From positions 186,001 to 250,000 of the forward strand of contig JAPFDX010000012.1 of NCBI GenBank assembly GCA_026168605.1: a DNA stretch of 64,000 nt, read 5' to 3'. The position numbers and the translations under genes are program-made. This DNA is from Roseburia sp. GTDB taxonomy: Bacteria; Bacillota; Clostridia; Lachnospirales; Lachnospiraceae. The notes under the pieces are model-generated. The model saw nothing but the letters and a program-made list of their open reading frames with translations, was not told the DNA's origin and made no database searches. Shown here in pieces: positions 16,475-25,061 of this stretch. Numbering within the stretch: position 1 is the first letter of the stretch; each line of letters starts with the position of its first letter.

Positions 16475-17991
16475 CGCTTCTTTTCCTCCTTGTACCGGCT
16501 CCACAGCGCCGTCCTGTCTATTTTTCCATTCTTCGTCAGAGGCATTTCCTCCACCCGGAAAAATTTATCCGGCATCATAAAGCCCGGCATCTGTTCCTTA
16601 ATGTCCCTGCGGATCGTCTTTTTGTCCGCCGTTCCGGCATAAAAAGCAACCAGCTTGTTCTCCGCCTCGCCATAGATACAGCAGGCGCGCGCTACCCCCT
16701 CCGCTTTTTCGATCGTAAGCTGGATCTCCTCCAGCTCAATCCGGTGTCCCATCCGCTTGATCTGGAAATCCCTCCGCCCCAAAAAGCAAAGTGCGCCGTC
16801 TTTCCTCCAGTAACCGTTGTCGCCGGTCCGGTAGATCCGTTCCGGGTAGCTTCTGTTGCCCGGATTTTGTACAAAACTCTTCTCTGTCTCCTCTGCGTTA
16901 TTGTAATAGCCCGCTGCAAGCGAGTTTCCCGCCACACAGATTTCTCCGCTCTCTCCGGGCTTTGTCACCTCATGATCTTCTTCATCCAGCAAAAATACCC
17001 TCCGGTTCGGAAATGCTCTTCCTACCGGAAGCGCCGTATCCGGCGCTTCATCCCCCCGCACCCGGTAATAGGTACAGTTGCAGGTAATCTCTGTCGGCCC
17101 GTAAAGATTCACAAACTCTGCCCCGGGAAGCGCCTCCCGCCATGCCTGCAGGTGCTTATATGGCATCACTTCTCCGCTAAAAAGTACCCGCTTCACATCC
17201 GACGGAATGCGGTATTCGAACCCGCGCAGCGTCGTCACGATACAGAGCGCCGAGACCGCCCATGTGAGAGACGTCACCCTCTTCTCGCACAAAAAGTCCA
17301 GCAGTGCCGGCGGCATGGAAAACATATGCTTCGGTATCAGCACCAGTTTCGCTCCGGTAAATATCGACGAGTAAATGTCTTTTACTGAAACGTCAAAATC
17401 AAGCGGCGCCTGATTTCCAATGACATCCTCTTCCGAAAAACCAAACAGCTCTGTGAAGTAACCGATAAAATCAATCACCGCGCGGTGACTCACGATCACG
17501 CCCTTTGGCACTCCCGTAGAACCGGAGGTAAAGATACCGTACAAAATATCCTGATCCATCGCGCGCGCCCGGATATCGGAAAGTACATCCTCCCGTAGCT
17601 CATGCGCCTTTGCCGCGTCTATTTCAAGCACTTCCCCCGCATATCCACAAGCCCTTATCTTATCTTCGTATTTCGGATCCAATACCACCGTATCGGTCTG
17701 CAGTGTCTCTAAAATCTTTTCTATCCGCACATTCGGATATTCCGGATTTACAAGAACGTAAAATCCGCCGGCATATACGATTCCGAAAAAGGCTGCCAGT
17801 GTATCCGCACGCTTGTCCATCACAACCGCAACAGGCTTGCCCTCCCGTCCCGGCTTTGTAAGCGCCGACCCGACCCGCTTCGACAATTCCAAAAGCTCCT
17901 GCCAGGAATAACTGACTTCTCCGTCATCCACCGCTGTTTTATCCGCAAAGCGTGCCGCCGTGCGTTCCAACTGTTCTAATACACTTTTCAA
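16471..17991 (-). CDS. Amino-acid adenylation enzyme (DltA-like stand-alone A domain)
   Basis: 506 aa, one ANL-superfamily adenylation domain with every core motif: TSGSTGVPKG near residue 150 (A3), FDVSVKDIY near 205 (A4, with the Asp that usually holds an alpha-amino group), NLYGPTE (A5), YRTGD (A7), the GHRIELEEI hinge (A8) and NGKIDR (A10). It should activate an amino acid with ATP and load it on the adjacent carrier protein. Size and motif spacing are like DltA, but gene order and partners differ. It starts 34 bases after the MFS gene. The specificity residues cannot be read reliably by eye. Confidence 0.9.
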   Translation of the reverse strand: MKSVLEQLERTAARFADKTAVDDGEVSYSWQELLELSKRVGSALTKPGREGKPVAVVMDKRADTLAAFFGIVYAGGFYVLVNPEYPNVRIEKILETLQTDTVVLDPKYEDKIRACGYAGEVLEIDAAKAHELREDVLSDIRARAMDQDILYGIFTSGSTGVPKGVIVSHRAVIDFIGYFTELFGFSEEDVIGNQAPLDFDVSVKDIYSSIFTGAKLVLIPKHMFSMPPALLDFLCEKRVTSLTWAVSALCIVTTLRGFEYRIPSDVKRVLFSGEVMPYKHLQAWREALPGAEFVNLYGPTEITCNCTYYRVRGDEAPDTALPVGRAFPNRRVFLLDEEDHEVTKPGESGEICVAGNSLAAGYYNNAEETEKSFVQNPGNRSYPERIYRTGDNGYWRKDGALCFLGRRDFQIKRMGHRIELEEIQLTIEKAEGVARACCIYGEAENKLVAFYAGTADKKTIRRDIKEQMPGFMMPDKFFRVEEMPLTKNGKIDRTALWSRYKEEKKR

Positions 17992-18025
17992 TGATGCTCC
18001 CTTTCTTTTTTAATTGTAAAACTTT

Positions 18026-19213
18026 TTACTTTTGTTCCTTGTTCCACCGGTTGCACAGCCGGATTCCTGCCAGCAGCAAAATGGGAAAGATCACCGCAAA
18101 CAAAATTCCTGCTTTTAAATTGTCGTCCATCGCGCCGGAAATCATACCGACCAGCGTGGAACCTCCCGAGCAGCCCAGATCGCCGCCGAGCGCCAGCAGT
18201 GCAAACATCGCCGTACCGCCCGCCGGGAGCGATGCCGACGCTTTGCTGAACGTCCCCGGCCACATGATGCCGACCGACAGACCGCAGATGGCGCAGGCGA
18301 TCAGACTGACCGCCGGAACCGGCACAAAGACGATGGTAAGATACGATGCAATGCACAAAATGCTGCTGCCCGCCATAAAGCGGTCGAGATTGAGCCGCTC
18401 GCCAAACTTCCCGTAAAAGGCGCGGGAGGTTCCCATGAGGATCGCAAACGCCATCGGTCCCGCCAGATCCCCAAGCGTTTTGCTGATCCCAAGCCCCATC
18501 TCCGCAAAGACGGACGCCCACTGGCTCACCGCCTGTTCGCTCGCGCCGGAGCACACCATCATCAAGACAAGCACCCAGAACAGTCTGTTTGAGAACAATT
18601 CCCCAAGACTCATCCCACTCTCCCCCTCCGGCGTCAGGGTGGCGATCGGGACTTTTGTAAAGACAAACATATTGGCAAGCGGGATCAGCGCCCAAAACAG
18701 CGCCAGAATCTTCCACGAGGACGTCCCGCATATCTGGAAGAACAGTGTGGAGATCAGTACGACGCCCACATGACCCCAGCAGTAGAAGGCGTGCAGCATA
18801 CTCATCGCCGCCTCCTTGTTCCCGGACGGGCACGCCTCCACCACGGGGCTTAACAGCACCTCCAACAGCCCTCCGCCGACCGCATAGATCATGACGGAGA
18901 GCAAAATCCCCACAAACGGATCCGGGAGCACTTCCGGCAGAACCGTCAAAGCTGCCAGACCCGCCGCCGCAAAAAAGTGTGCCAGCACCATTGAAACCCG
19001 GTAACCGATCCGGTCGATAAATCCGATCGACAGCAGATCCACCAGAAGCTGGACGCCGAAATTGAAGGTGACCAGCAAGGTGATTTTTGACAACGAAATA
19101 CCATAGCTGCTGTGAAATGTCAGAAACAGCAGCGGAACAAAATTATTTACGATCGCCTGCACGATATAGCCGATGAAACACGCGGTGATCGTCTTGTTGT
19201 ACTGATTTTTCAT
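18026..19213 (-). CDS. MFS transporter
   Basis: 395 aa with about 12 hydrophobic segments in two halves, a typical major facilitator of the FucP/sugar-type group (an inner loop with DRIGYRVS near residue 67 and a second-half loop YGKFGERLNLDRF near 265). The substrate is unknown. Its ATG overlaps the trpS stop by 4 bases, and the adenylation gene begins 34 bases downstream, so it bridges trpS to the dlt-like genes. It may export or import a building block for them; that is only a context inference. Confidence 0.88.
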   Translation of the reverse strand: MKNQYNKTITACFIGYIVQAIVNNFVPLLFLTFHSSYGISLSKITLLVTFNFGVQLLVDLLSIGFIDRIGYRVSMVLAHFFAAAGLAALTVLPEVLPDPFVGILLSVMIYAVGGGLLEVLLSPVVEACPSGNKEAAMSMLHAFYCWGHVGVVLISTLFFQICGTSSWKILALFWALIPLANMFVFTKVPIATLTPEGESGMSLGELFSNRLFWVLVLMMVCSGASEQAVSQWASVFAEMGLGISKTLGDLAGPMAFAILMGTSRAFYGKFGERLNLDRFMAGSSILCIASYLTIVFVPVPAVSLIACAICGLSVGIMWPGTFSKASASLPAGGTAMFALLALGGDLGCSGGSTLVGMISGAMDDNLKAGILFAVIFPILLLAGIRLCNRWNKEQK

Positions 19214-20298
19214 TTGGAATACTTCTTGCTCTGCTCCTCCAAAAATTCCGGCGTATCAAAATAGTTGATCTTCATCGCCGCCTTTACCTCTGCCAGCGTT
19301 TTGGCTGCTTCCTCCCGAGCCTTCTCGCTGCCAGCCTTTAAGATGTCGTAAACATCGCCGATTCTCTGCTCGTACTCCGCCCTGCGCGCACGGATCGGAC
19401 GAAGCTCCTCCTGAATGACGTTGTTTAAGAATTTCTTTACCTTCACATCGCCAAGTCCGCCCCTCTGGTAGTGCGCTTTCAGTTCATCCAGGTTGGCATA
19501 CTCCGGCAGATACTCCGCAAAATGACCGTCGTTGCAGAAAGCGTCCAGATAGGTAAAAACCGTGTTTCCCTCGAGTTTTCCCGGGTCTTCGATGCGGATG
19601 TGATCCGGGTCTGTAAACATCGACATCACTTTCTTGCGCACATCCTCCTCCGCCTCGGACAGATAGATGCAGTTGCCCAGCGACTTGCTCATCTTCGCCT
19701 TGCCGTCTGTGCCCGGCAGACGCAGACACGCCTTGTTCGACGGCAGGAGAATCTGTGGGTCCACAAGCGTCTCCCCGTACACCGCATTAAATTTGTGGAC
19801 GATCTCCTTCGTCTGCTCGATCATCGGCATCTGATCCTCGCCGACCGGCACGGTCGTCGCCTTAAACGCCGTGATATCCGCCGCCTGGCTGATCGGATAG
19901 GTAAAGAAGCCGACCGGAATACTCGTCTCGAAATTGCGCATCTGGATCTCCGCCTTTACCGTCGGATTGCGCTGCAGTCTGGAAACCGTCACAAGATTCA
20001 TATAATAAAAGGCGAGCTCTGTCAGCTCCGCCACATGGGACTGAATAAAAATGCAGGTCTTCGCCGGATCGATCCCCACCGACAAGTAGTCGAGCGCAAC
20101 CTCCATAATGTTGTCCCTCACCTTCGCCGGATTGTCCGCATTGTCCGTCAGCGCCTGCGCATCCGCGATCATGATAAATATCTTATCGAACTCCCCTGAA
20201 TTCTGAAGTTCCACTCTTCTCTTTAACGAACCCACATAGTGACCTACGTGGAGTTTTCCGGTTGGACGGTCTCCCGTCAAAATAATTTTTTCTGCCAT
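19210..20298 (-). CDS. trpS: Tryptophanyl-tRNA synthetase
   Basis: 362 aa class Ic synthetase. The HIGH-type signature is HVGHYVG at residues about 17-23 after the TGDRPTGKL N-terminus; the KMSKS loop is intact in KAKMSKSLGN near residue 205. Slightly longer than the usual 330 aa, with a helical C-terminus. It is the first gene of a run of seven co-oriented genes with gaps of at most 34 bases. It has a strong own promoter at 20331-20359 and a leader of about 25 bases, too short for a T-box. Confidence 0.96.
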   Translation of the reverse strand: MAEKIILTGDRPTGKLHVGHYVGSLKRRVELQNSGEFDKIFIMIADAQALTDNADNPAKVRDNIMEVALDYLSVGIDPAKTCIFIQSHVAELTELAFYYMNLVTVSRLQRNPTVKAEIQMRNFETSIPVGFFTYPISQAADITAFKATTVPVGEDQMPMIEQTKEIVHKFNAVYGETLVDPQILLPSNKACLRLPGTDGKAKMSKSLGNCIYLSEAEEDVRKKVMSMFTDPDHIRIEDPGKLEGNTVFTYLDAFCNDGHFAEYLPEYANLDELKAHYQRGGLGDVKVKKFLNNVIQEELRPIRARRAEYEQRIGDVYDILKAGSEKAREEAAKTLAEVKAAMKINYFDTPEFLEEQSKKYSK

Positions 20299-20330
20299 AT
20301 TCGCTCTCCCGTCAAAAATATTCTCTGCTC

Positions 20331-20359
20331 ATTATACACGTTTTCCCTTTTGTGTGCAA
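20331..20359 (-). promoter_or_regulatory. sigmaA-type promoter of trpS and the downstream run
   Basis: Minus strand TTGCAC (20359-20354), 17 bp, TATAAT (20336-20331). It is the only convincing promoter I find upstream of trpS, MFS and the dlt-like genes. Confidence 0.8.
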
Positions 20360-20399
20360 TCGGCATCTGTGCTTTTCCTTACAGCAACACGATTCTAAC

Positions 20400-21206
20400 C
20401 TAAAGTCCCATTAAGGTTTCCAATGCTACAAGTACTCCATCTTCTTCATTAGACAAACATATATATTTTGCAGTATCTTTCACATTTTGTGGAGCATTTG
20501 ACATCGCATAGCTTTGTCCGCAAAACCTAAGCATCTCAATATCATTTCCGCCATCTCCAAAGGCAGCGCATTGTTCCGGTCTGATGCCCCAGCGTTCTGT
20601 CAGGCGTTTTAAACCTGATGCCTTGTGGCATCCGGGGACAATTAAGTCTATGGAACCATGCCCGCTTGTTGTCGGTTCAACCTTTCCGCACAGACGTTCT
20701 CTAAACATATCATAATACTTGTAAGTCTTTTCTTCCGGTACGGTTGGTGCAAATTTCAGTATCTGATCTTTCACCTCTTTCAAATCATCCACCCATTGCA
20801 AACGATGATAATAGATACTGGTCAGATCAAAAAACGCTTGGCTTACCGTTCCACGTTCACAGTATGCGCTTTCCACACCGCACAATACATTCTGTATTTC
20901 CGGGTATTCCATGCATACATCAATCACAGAATCCACTGTCTCTTTCGACATACTGGCTGCAAAAATAAGTTCTCTCCTATCTTTCACAAAAGCTCCGTTT
21001 TCCGCTACGAAAGACATTTCCTCATGACATTCCGGGAACAAATCCCTCAACTGATAATATTGGTTGCCACTTGCTACTACAAACCTGCAGTTTATCTCTT
21101 TCATTCTTGCAAAAATTCTCTGGAATCTCGGAACATCATATGTATAATCCGAACGGACAAACGTACCATCCACATCAACTGCTACTAATCTGATATCGTG
21201 CTTCAT
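20400..21206 (-). CDS. Cof-type HAD-IIB sugar phosphatase-like hydrolase
   Basis: 268 aa. HAD motif I is VDVDGTF at residues about 10-16, motif II a Ser/Thr near 45 (VVASGN), and motif IV GDGGNDIEM near residue 216 with its magnesium-binding Asp residues. The cap is type IIB (Cof). Such enzymes dephosphorylate sugar phosphates or other small phosphates. Its start overlaps the treC stop (ATGA), so it belongs to the trehalose operon and may act on a trehalose or glucose phosphate overflow product. A substrate cannot be assigned. Confidence 0.9.
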   Translation of the reverse strand: MKHDIRLVAVDVDGTFVRSDYTYDVPRFQRIFARMKEINCRFVVASGNQYYQLRDLFPECHEEMSFVAENGAFVKDRRELIFAASMSKETVDSVIDVCMEYPEIQNVLCGVESAYCERGTVSQAFFDLTSIYYHRLQWVDDLKEVKDQILKFAPTVPEEKTYKYYDMFRERLCGKVEPTTSGHGSIDLIVPGCHKASGLKRLTERWGIRPEQCAAFGDGGNDIEMLRFCGQSYAMSNAPQNVKDTAKYICLSNEEDGVLVALETLMGL

Positions 21207-22861
21207 CTTGTCAGCTTTCCGAGAACCACGATCTCGTATGGTTCTAACGTGTACGTTTCTGTATTTAAATCTACAACTTTATGGCTGTAATTATCTAACA
21301 GACAGCTATAATCTCTCCACTCTTTTGCCAGGTTTATTTCCTGCTTTTTGCTATCCATGTTGCAGAAAACTACCATCCGCTCATCTCCCAGCATTCTTTC
21401 ATAAGCAATTAGCGTATCCGGCTCTGTTTCTACAAAGTCAATTTCTCCATCTGCAATGATTGGATAACTTTTTCGCATAGAAATCAATGTCTTATAAAAT
21501 GCCAGAATAGAATCTGAATCTTCTTTTTGTGCCTCCACCGTAATCTCTTTTTTGAATGCAGCCGACATCGGAATCCACGGCTCCGTCTCAGAAAATCCAC
21601 CGTATTTTTCATCACTCCACTGCATCGGCGTTCTGCTGTTGTCACGGGATTTTACAGCCAACATAGCAAGCGCCTCTTCTTTTGTCACTCCTTCGCCCAA
21701 AAGAATCTCATAATAATTCAGGCTTTCCACGTCCCGATACTCTTCGATGGAAGGATAGTGGGCATTTAACATGCCAATCTCTTCCCCCTGATAAATGTAA
21801 GGTGTTCCCCGCATGAGGTGAATCATGCCTGCCAGCATTTTCGCCGACGCCTTCCAGTAAATCCCTTCATCTCCCATACGGCTTACGATACGCGGCTGAT
21901 CATGGTTGCACCAAAATAGTGCATTCCAGCCATTCCCTTTTTGCATGCCCATCTGCCACTCTGCAAAAAGTTCTTTCAGCTTCTTATAATCTGTCGGCAT
22001 CAGCGACCATTTCTCGCCATTTTTGTAATCCACCTTCAAGTGGTGGAAATTAAAACACATGGAAAGTTCTTTTTCCTCCGGAGCCGAATAACGGATACAA
22101 TGTGCAAGGGATGTGGAGGACATCTCTCCCACAGTTACGCAATCCTCAATGCCCGCATCTCTTACCAGCTCTTTTAAATATTCATGTACATGCGGACCGT
22201 CCGTGTAAAATCTTCGTCCGTCTCCCTCAAAATCATCTTTCATTTCTTCCGGTTTTGAAATAACATTTATCACGTCAAAGCGAAATGCCCGGATACCTTT
22301 TTCTTTCCAGAATCTCAAAATATTTTTCAATTCCTCCCGGACTTCCGGGTTATCCCAGTTCAAATCCGCCTGGGTGATATCATACAATCGCAAATACCAC
22401 TTTTTCAAATCCGGCACATATTCCCATGCTGTTCCGCCAAATTTTGACTGCCAGTTTGTAGGCGCCTGATCCGGCATGCCCTCCTTGAAAATGTAATACT
22501 TCTGATATTTTTCTTCTCCTTTTAAAGCCTTCTGAAACCATGCATGGTCTGTGGAAGTGTGATTGAACACCATATCAAGCATCAATCCCATGCCTCTTTT
22601 TTCGCTCTCGCAAATCAGTTTTTCCAAATCTTCCATGGTTCCAAACTTTGGATCCACCGCACAATAATCAGCCACATCATAGCCGTTATCATTCTGCGGC
22701 GAAGGAAAAAATGGCGTCAACCACAGATAATCCACTCCCAGGTCTTTTAAATAGTCAAGCTTTTCGATTACGCCGGGGATGTCTCCAAACCCATCTCCGT
22801 TCGTATCTTTGTATGACTTGGGATAAATCTGATAAACTACTTTATTACTAAAATCTGCCAT
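21203..22861 (-). CDS. treC: Trehalose-6-phosphate hydrolase (GH13)
   Basis: 552 aa alpha-amylase-family enzyme that splits trehalose-6-phosphate into glucose and glucose-6-phosphate in the cytoplasm. GH13 regions are visible: DMVFNHTSTDH near residue 96, FRFDVINVI with the nucleophile Asp near 198, VGEMSS with the acid Glu near 253, and FWCNHDQPR near 315. The GDGRRFYTDGP stretch is typical of TreC. The neighbouring PTS permease and TreR-like regulator decide between this and the closely related oligo-1,6-glucosidases. It starts 17 bases after treP. Confidence 0.94.
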   Translation of the reverse strand: MADFSNKVVYQIYPKSYKDTNGDGFGDIPGVIEKLDYLKDLGVDYLWLTPFFPSPQNDNGYDVADYCAVDPKFGTMEDLEKLICESEKRGMGLMLDMVFNHTSTDHAWFQKALKGEEKYQKYYIFKEGMPDQAPTNWQSKFGGTAWEYVPDLKKWYLRLYDITQADLNWDNPEVREELKNILRFWKEKGIRAFRFDVINVISKPEEMKDDFEGDGRRFYTDGPHVHEYLKELVRDAGIEDCVTVGEMSSTSLAHCIRYSAPEEKELSMCFNFHHLKVDYKNGEKWSLMPTDYKKLKELFAEWQMGMQKGNGWNALFWCNHDQPRIVSRMGDEGIYWKASAKMLAGMIHLMRGTPYIYQGEEIGMLNAHYPSIEEYRDVESLNYYEILLGEGVTKEEALAMLAVKSRDNSRTPMQWSDEKYGGFSETEPWIPMSAAFKKEITVEAQKEDSDSILAFYKTLISMRKSYPIIADGEIDFVETEPDTLIAYERMLGDERMVVFCNMDSKKQEINLAKEWRDYSCLLDNYSHKVVDLNTETYTLEPYEIVVLGKLTR

Positions 22862-22878
22862 ATTCTTTCTACCTCGCT

Positions 22879-24870
22879 TTATTTGAAAGTTGTCACTGTT
22901 GTCTCTTTTGCTTTTACATTCACACCCGTTACAAATTGAATATCCGAAGCAGCACCCTTATTTGTAATGATACAAACTGTCACATCTGGGTGTCCTGCTG
23001 CCTTAATCTTTGCTCTGTCGAATTTAATGAGCGGAGTTCCCACGCTTACCTTCTGCCCTTGTTCAATCAGATATTCAAATCCGTCTCCGTTCATGCCTAC
23101 TGTATCAATTCCGATATGTAGTAATACTTCCATGCCATTTGCAAGGGTTAAGCCACAGGCATGTCCGGACTCCGGCATCATGACTGTAACTTCCGCATCC
23201 GCCGGTGCATATAAAATTTCATTTTCCGGAATAATCGCCATACCGTCTCCCATCATTCCTTCAGAAAACACACCGTCTCCAACTTCTTCGAGAGCAATGG
23301 CTCTTCCGTCTAAAAATGCTGTGAAAGCTGTTGGTGCTGCCGCCGTTTTTTCTTCTCTTCTTTTCTCACGCATGACAGTTGCTGCTACACCAGCTACTGC
23401 ACTTTGTCCTGCTCCTGCAGCTATTTCCGCAAGTTCCACTGCCTCATTTCCTTTTTCTGTCTGCAAACGTCTTTTCCCAACGATGGTTGTCAAGAAAAAT
23501 GGTACTGCAAAGGCAATCACCATGCAGATTGCAAAAGATGCCATATAAGGCGTCTGAATGGAAAGGATCCCCGGAACACCGCCTACGCCGATGGCATTTG
23601 CCGTCGTTCCTGTGGCTACACAGACAACTGCTGCGATACCAGAACCAATCATTCCACAGACAAACGGAAATCCTCTCTTTAAGTTTACACCAAAGATTGC
23701 CGGCTCCGTAACACCAAGATAGCATGAGATACATGCCGGAATGTTGACTTCCTGTGCCTCCGCATCCTTTCTCTGAAGCCAGATCATACCAAGAACCGCT
23801 GAACCTTGCGCGATATTTGATAAGGCAATCATCGGCCACAACATGGTTCCGCCATAGTCTGCGATAAGCTGCAGATCAATGGCATTTGACATATGATGAA
23901 GTCCTGTGATCACAAGCGGTGCGTAGACAACACCGAAAATTGCTCCAAACACGACCTTAAAGGGTCCTGTAATTCCCGCAAATACAATGGAAGAAATCGC
24001 TGCTCCGATTTTCCAGCCAATGGGTCCTAATACAAAGTGCGCCGCGATGACGGATAACAATAAACTGCAGAACGGAACCACAATCACGGAAATCACTTGT
24101 GGTGTAATCTTCCGGAAGAATTTTTCCAGATATACCAACGTAAATGCCGCCATGATTGCCGGAATCACCTGCCCCTGATAGCCGATCATGTTCACTTCAA
24201 ATCCGCCGAAATTCCAGGTGGGGATGTCTGCCGCCGCTGTCCCTGCAACTGCGTAGGCATTCAATAACTGACCGGATACCAGCGTGAGTCCGAGGACAAT
24301 ACCAAGCATCTGTGTGGTTCCCATTTTCCTTGTCACAGACCAACAGATACCAACCGGCAGCATATGGAAAATCGCCTCGCCGATGAGCCATAAGAAACTG
24401 TCGATTCCTGCCCAGAACTGACTTACATCACATAACGTTTTCGTTCCGTTTTCCAGTAAATACAAACTGTCAATACAGTTTCTAAATCCGAGAATCAATC
24501 CTCCGGTAATAATTGCCGGAATGAGCGGCGCAAAAATCTCAGCCAACGCCGTAATAATTCTCTGCAGCACATTCTGATTTTTCTTTGCCGCCTCTTTTAC
24601 CGCCTCTTTTGAGACGCCTTCAATGCCCGCCTCTTTTACAAAATCGTTGTAGAAATCAGCCACCGTATTCCCGATAATTACCTGAAACTGTCCCGACTGT
24701 GTAAAACTTCCTTTTACTACTTTCATCGTCTCAATGGCTTTCACATCTGCCTTTGCCGGCTCCACCAGTGCAAAGCGCATTCTCGTCATGCAATGTGAAA
24801 CCGCCGCGATATTCTCTCTTCCGCCTATCAGACGCAACAATTGTTTTGCGTCCTCTGCATATCTTCCCAT
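22879..24870 (-). CDS. treP: PTS trehalose-specific EIIBCA permease
   Basis: 663 aa. The EIIB domain is at residues 1-90 (phosphorylatable Cys in AVSHCMTRMRFAL), the EIIC membrane domain at about 105-455 with ten or so hydrophobic segments, and a glucose-type EIIA domain at about 510-660 (the phospho-His in EVLLHIGIDTVGMNG near 604). It imports and phosphorylates trehalose. Carrying its own EIIA means it does not depend on a shared glucose EIIA as in many TreP/TreB proteins. Promoter and two operators lie directly upstream. Confidence 0.94.
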   Translation of the reverse strand: MGRYAEDAKQLLRLIGGRENIAAVSHCMTRMRFALVEPAKADVKAIETMKVVKGSFTQSGQFQVIIGNTVADFYNDFVKEAGIEGVSKEAVKEAAKKNQNVLQRIITALAEIFAPLIPAIITGGLILGFRNCIDSLYLLENGTKTLCDVSQFWAGIDSFLWLIGEAIFHMLPVGICWSVTRKMGTTQMLGIVLGLTLVSGQLLNAYAVAGTAAADIPTWNFGGFEVNMIGYQGQVIPAIMAAFTLVYLEKFFRKITPQVISVIVVPFCSLLLSVIAAHFVLGPIGWKIGAAISSIVFAGITGPFKVVFGAIFGVVYAPLVITGLHHMSNAIDLQLIADYGGTMLWPMIALSNIAQGSAVLGMIWLQRKDAEAQEVNIPACISCYLGVTEPAIFGVNLKRGFPFVCGMIGSGIAAVVCVATGTTANAIGVGGVPGILSIQTPYMASFAICMVIAFAVPFFLTTIVGKRRLQTEKGNEAVELAEIAAGAGQSAVAGVAATVMREKRREEKTAAAPTAFTAFLDGRAIALEEVGDGVFSEGMMGDGMAIIPENEILYAPADAEVTVMMPESGHACGLTLANGMEVLLHIGIDTVGMNGDGFEYLIEQGQKVSVGTPLIKFDRAKIKAAGHPDVTVCIITNKGAASDIQFVTGVNVKAKETTVTTFK

Positions 24871-24894
24871 TCTCTCATTCCTCCGTTCGCTTCA

Positions 24895-24910
24895 ACTTGT
24901 TTAAACATGT
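24895..24910. promoter_or_regulatory. TreR-type operator 1
   Basis: ACTTGTTTAAACATGT, a near-perfect palindrome centred on TTTAAA and identical to operator 2. It lies downstream of the expected treP start point, where bound repressor would block elongation or open-complex formation. Confidence 0.8.
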
Positions 24911-24922
24911 TTCTTTTCCTAT

Positions 24923-24951
24923 GTTATAGCACACTTGTTTAAACATGTCAA
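24923..24951 (-). promoter_or_regulatory. sigmaA promoter of the treP-treC-HAD operon
   Basis: Minus strand TTGACA (24951-24946), 17 bp, TATAAC (24928-24923). One TreR-type operator (24933-24948) sits inside the spacer and touches the -35; another (24895-24910) lies just downstream of the start point. Confidence 0.88.
24933..24948. promoter_or_regulatory. TreR-type operator 2
   Basis: ACTTGTTTAAACATGT, identical to operator 1 and 38 bp from it. It occupies the spacer between the -35 and -10 of treP, the strongest position for repression. Confidence 0.85.
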
Positions 24952-24964
24952 TACGCATATTCAA

Positions 24965-24980
24965 ATTTGTTTAAACAAGT
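24965..24980. promoter_or_regulatory. TreR-type operator 3
   Basis: ATTTGTTTAAACAAGT, two bases different from the other copies and closer to a full palindrome. It ends two bases before the treR -35, so it suits autoregulation of treR and looping with the treP operators. Confidence 0.75.
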
Positions 24981-24982
24981 TA

Positions 24983-25011
24983 TTGACTTTTTTTATCTCT
25001 GTTTTTATAAT
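24983..25011 (+). promoter_or_regulatory. sigmaA promoter of treR
   Basis: TTGACT (24983-24988), 17 bp, TATAAT (25006-25011), about 50 bases before the treR start. Confidence 0.85.
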
Positions 25012-25061
25012 GATTTTATATTGAAATGGAATCAGGGAAAAGTTTTTTAGAGGTGACAGAC

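Noticed and set aside
12438..17991. Plain D-alanylation (dltABCD) operon
   Set aside because: The parts list is similar, but the extra decarboxylase, the gene order and the non-DltD-like SGNH protein do not fit a standard dlt operon.
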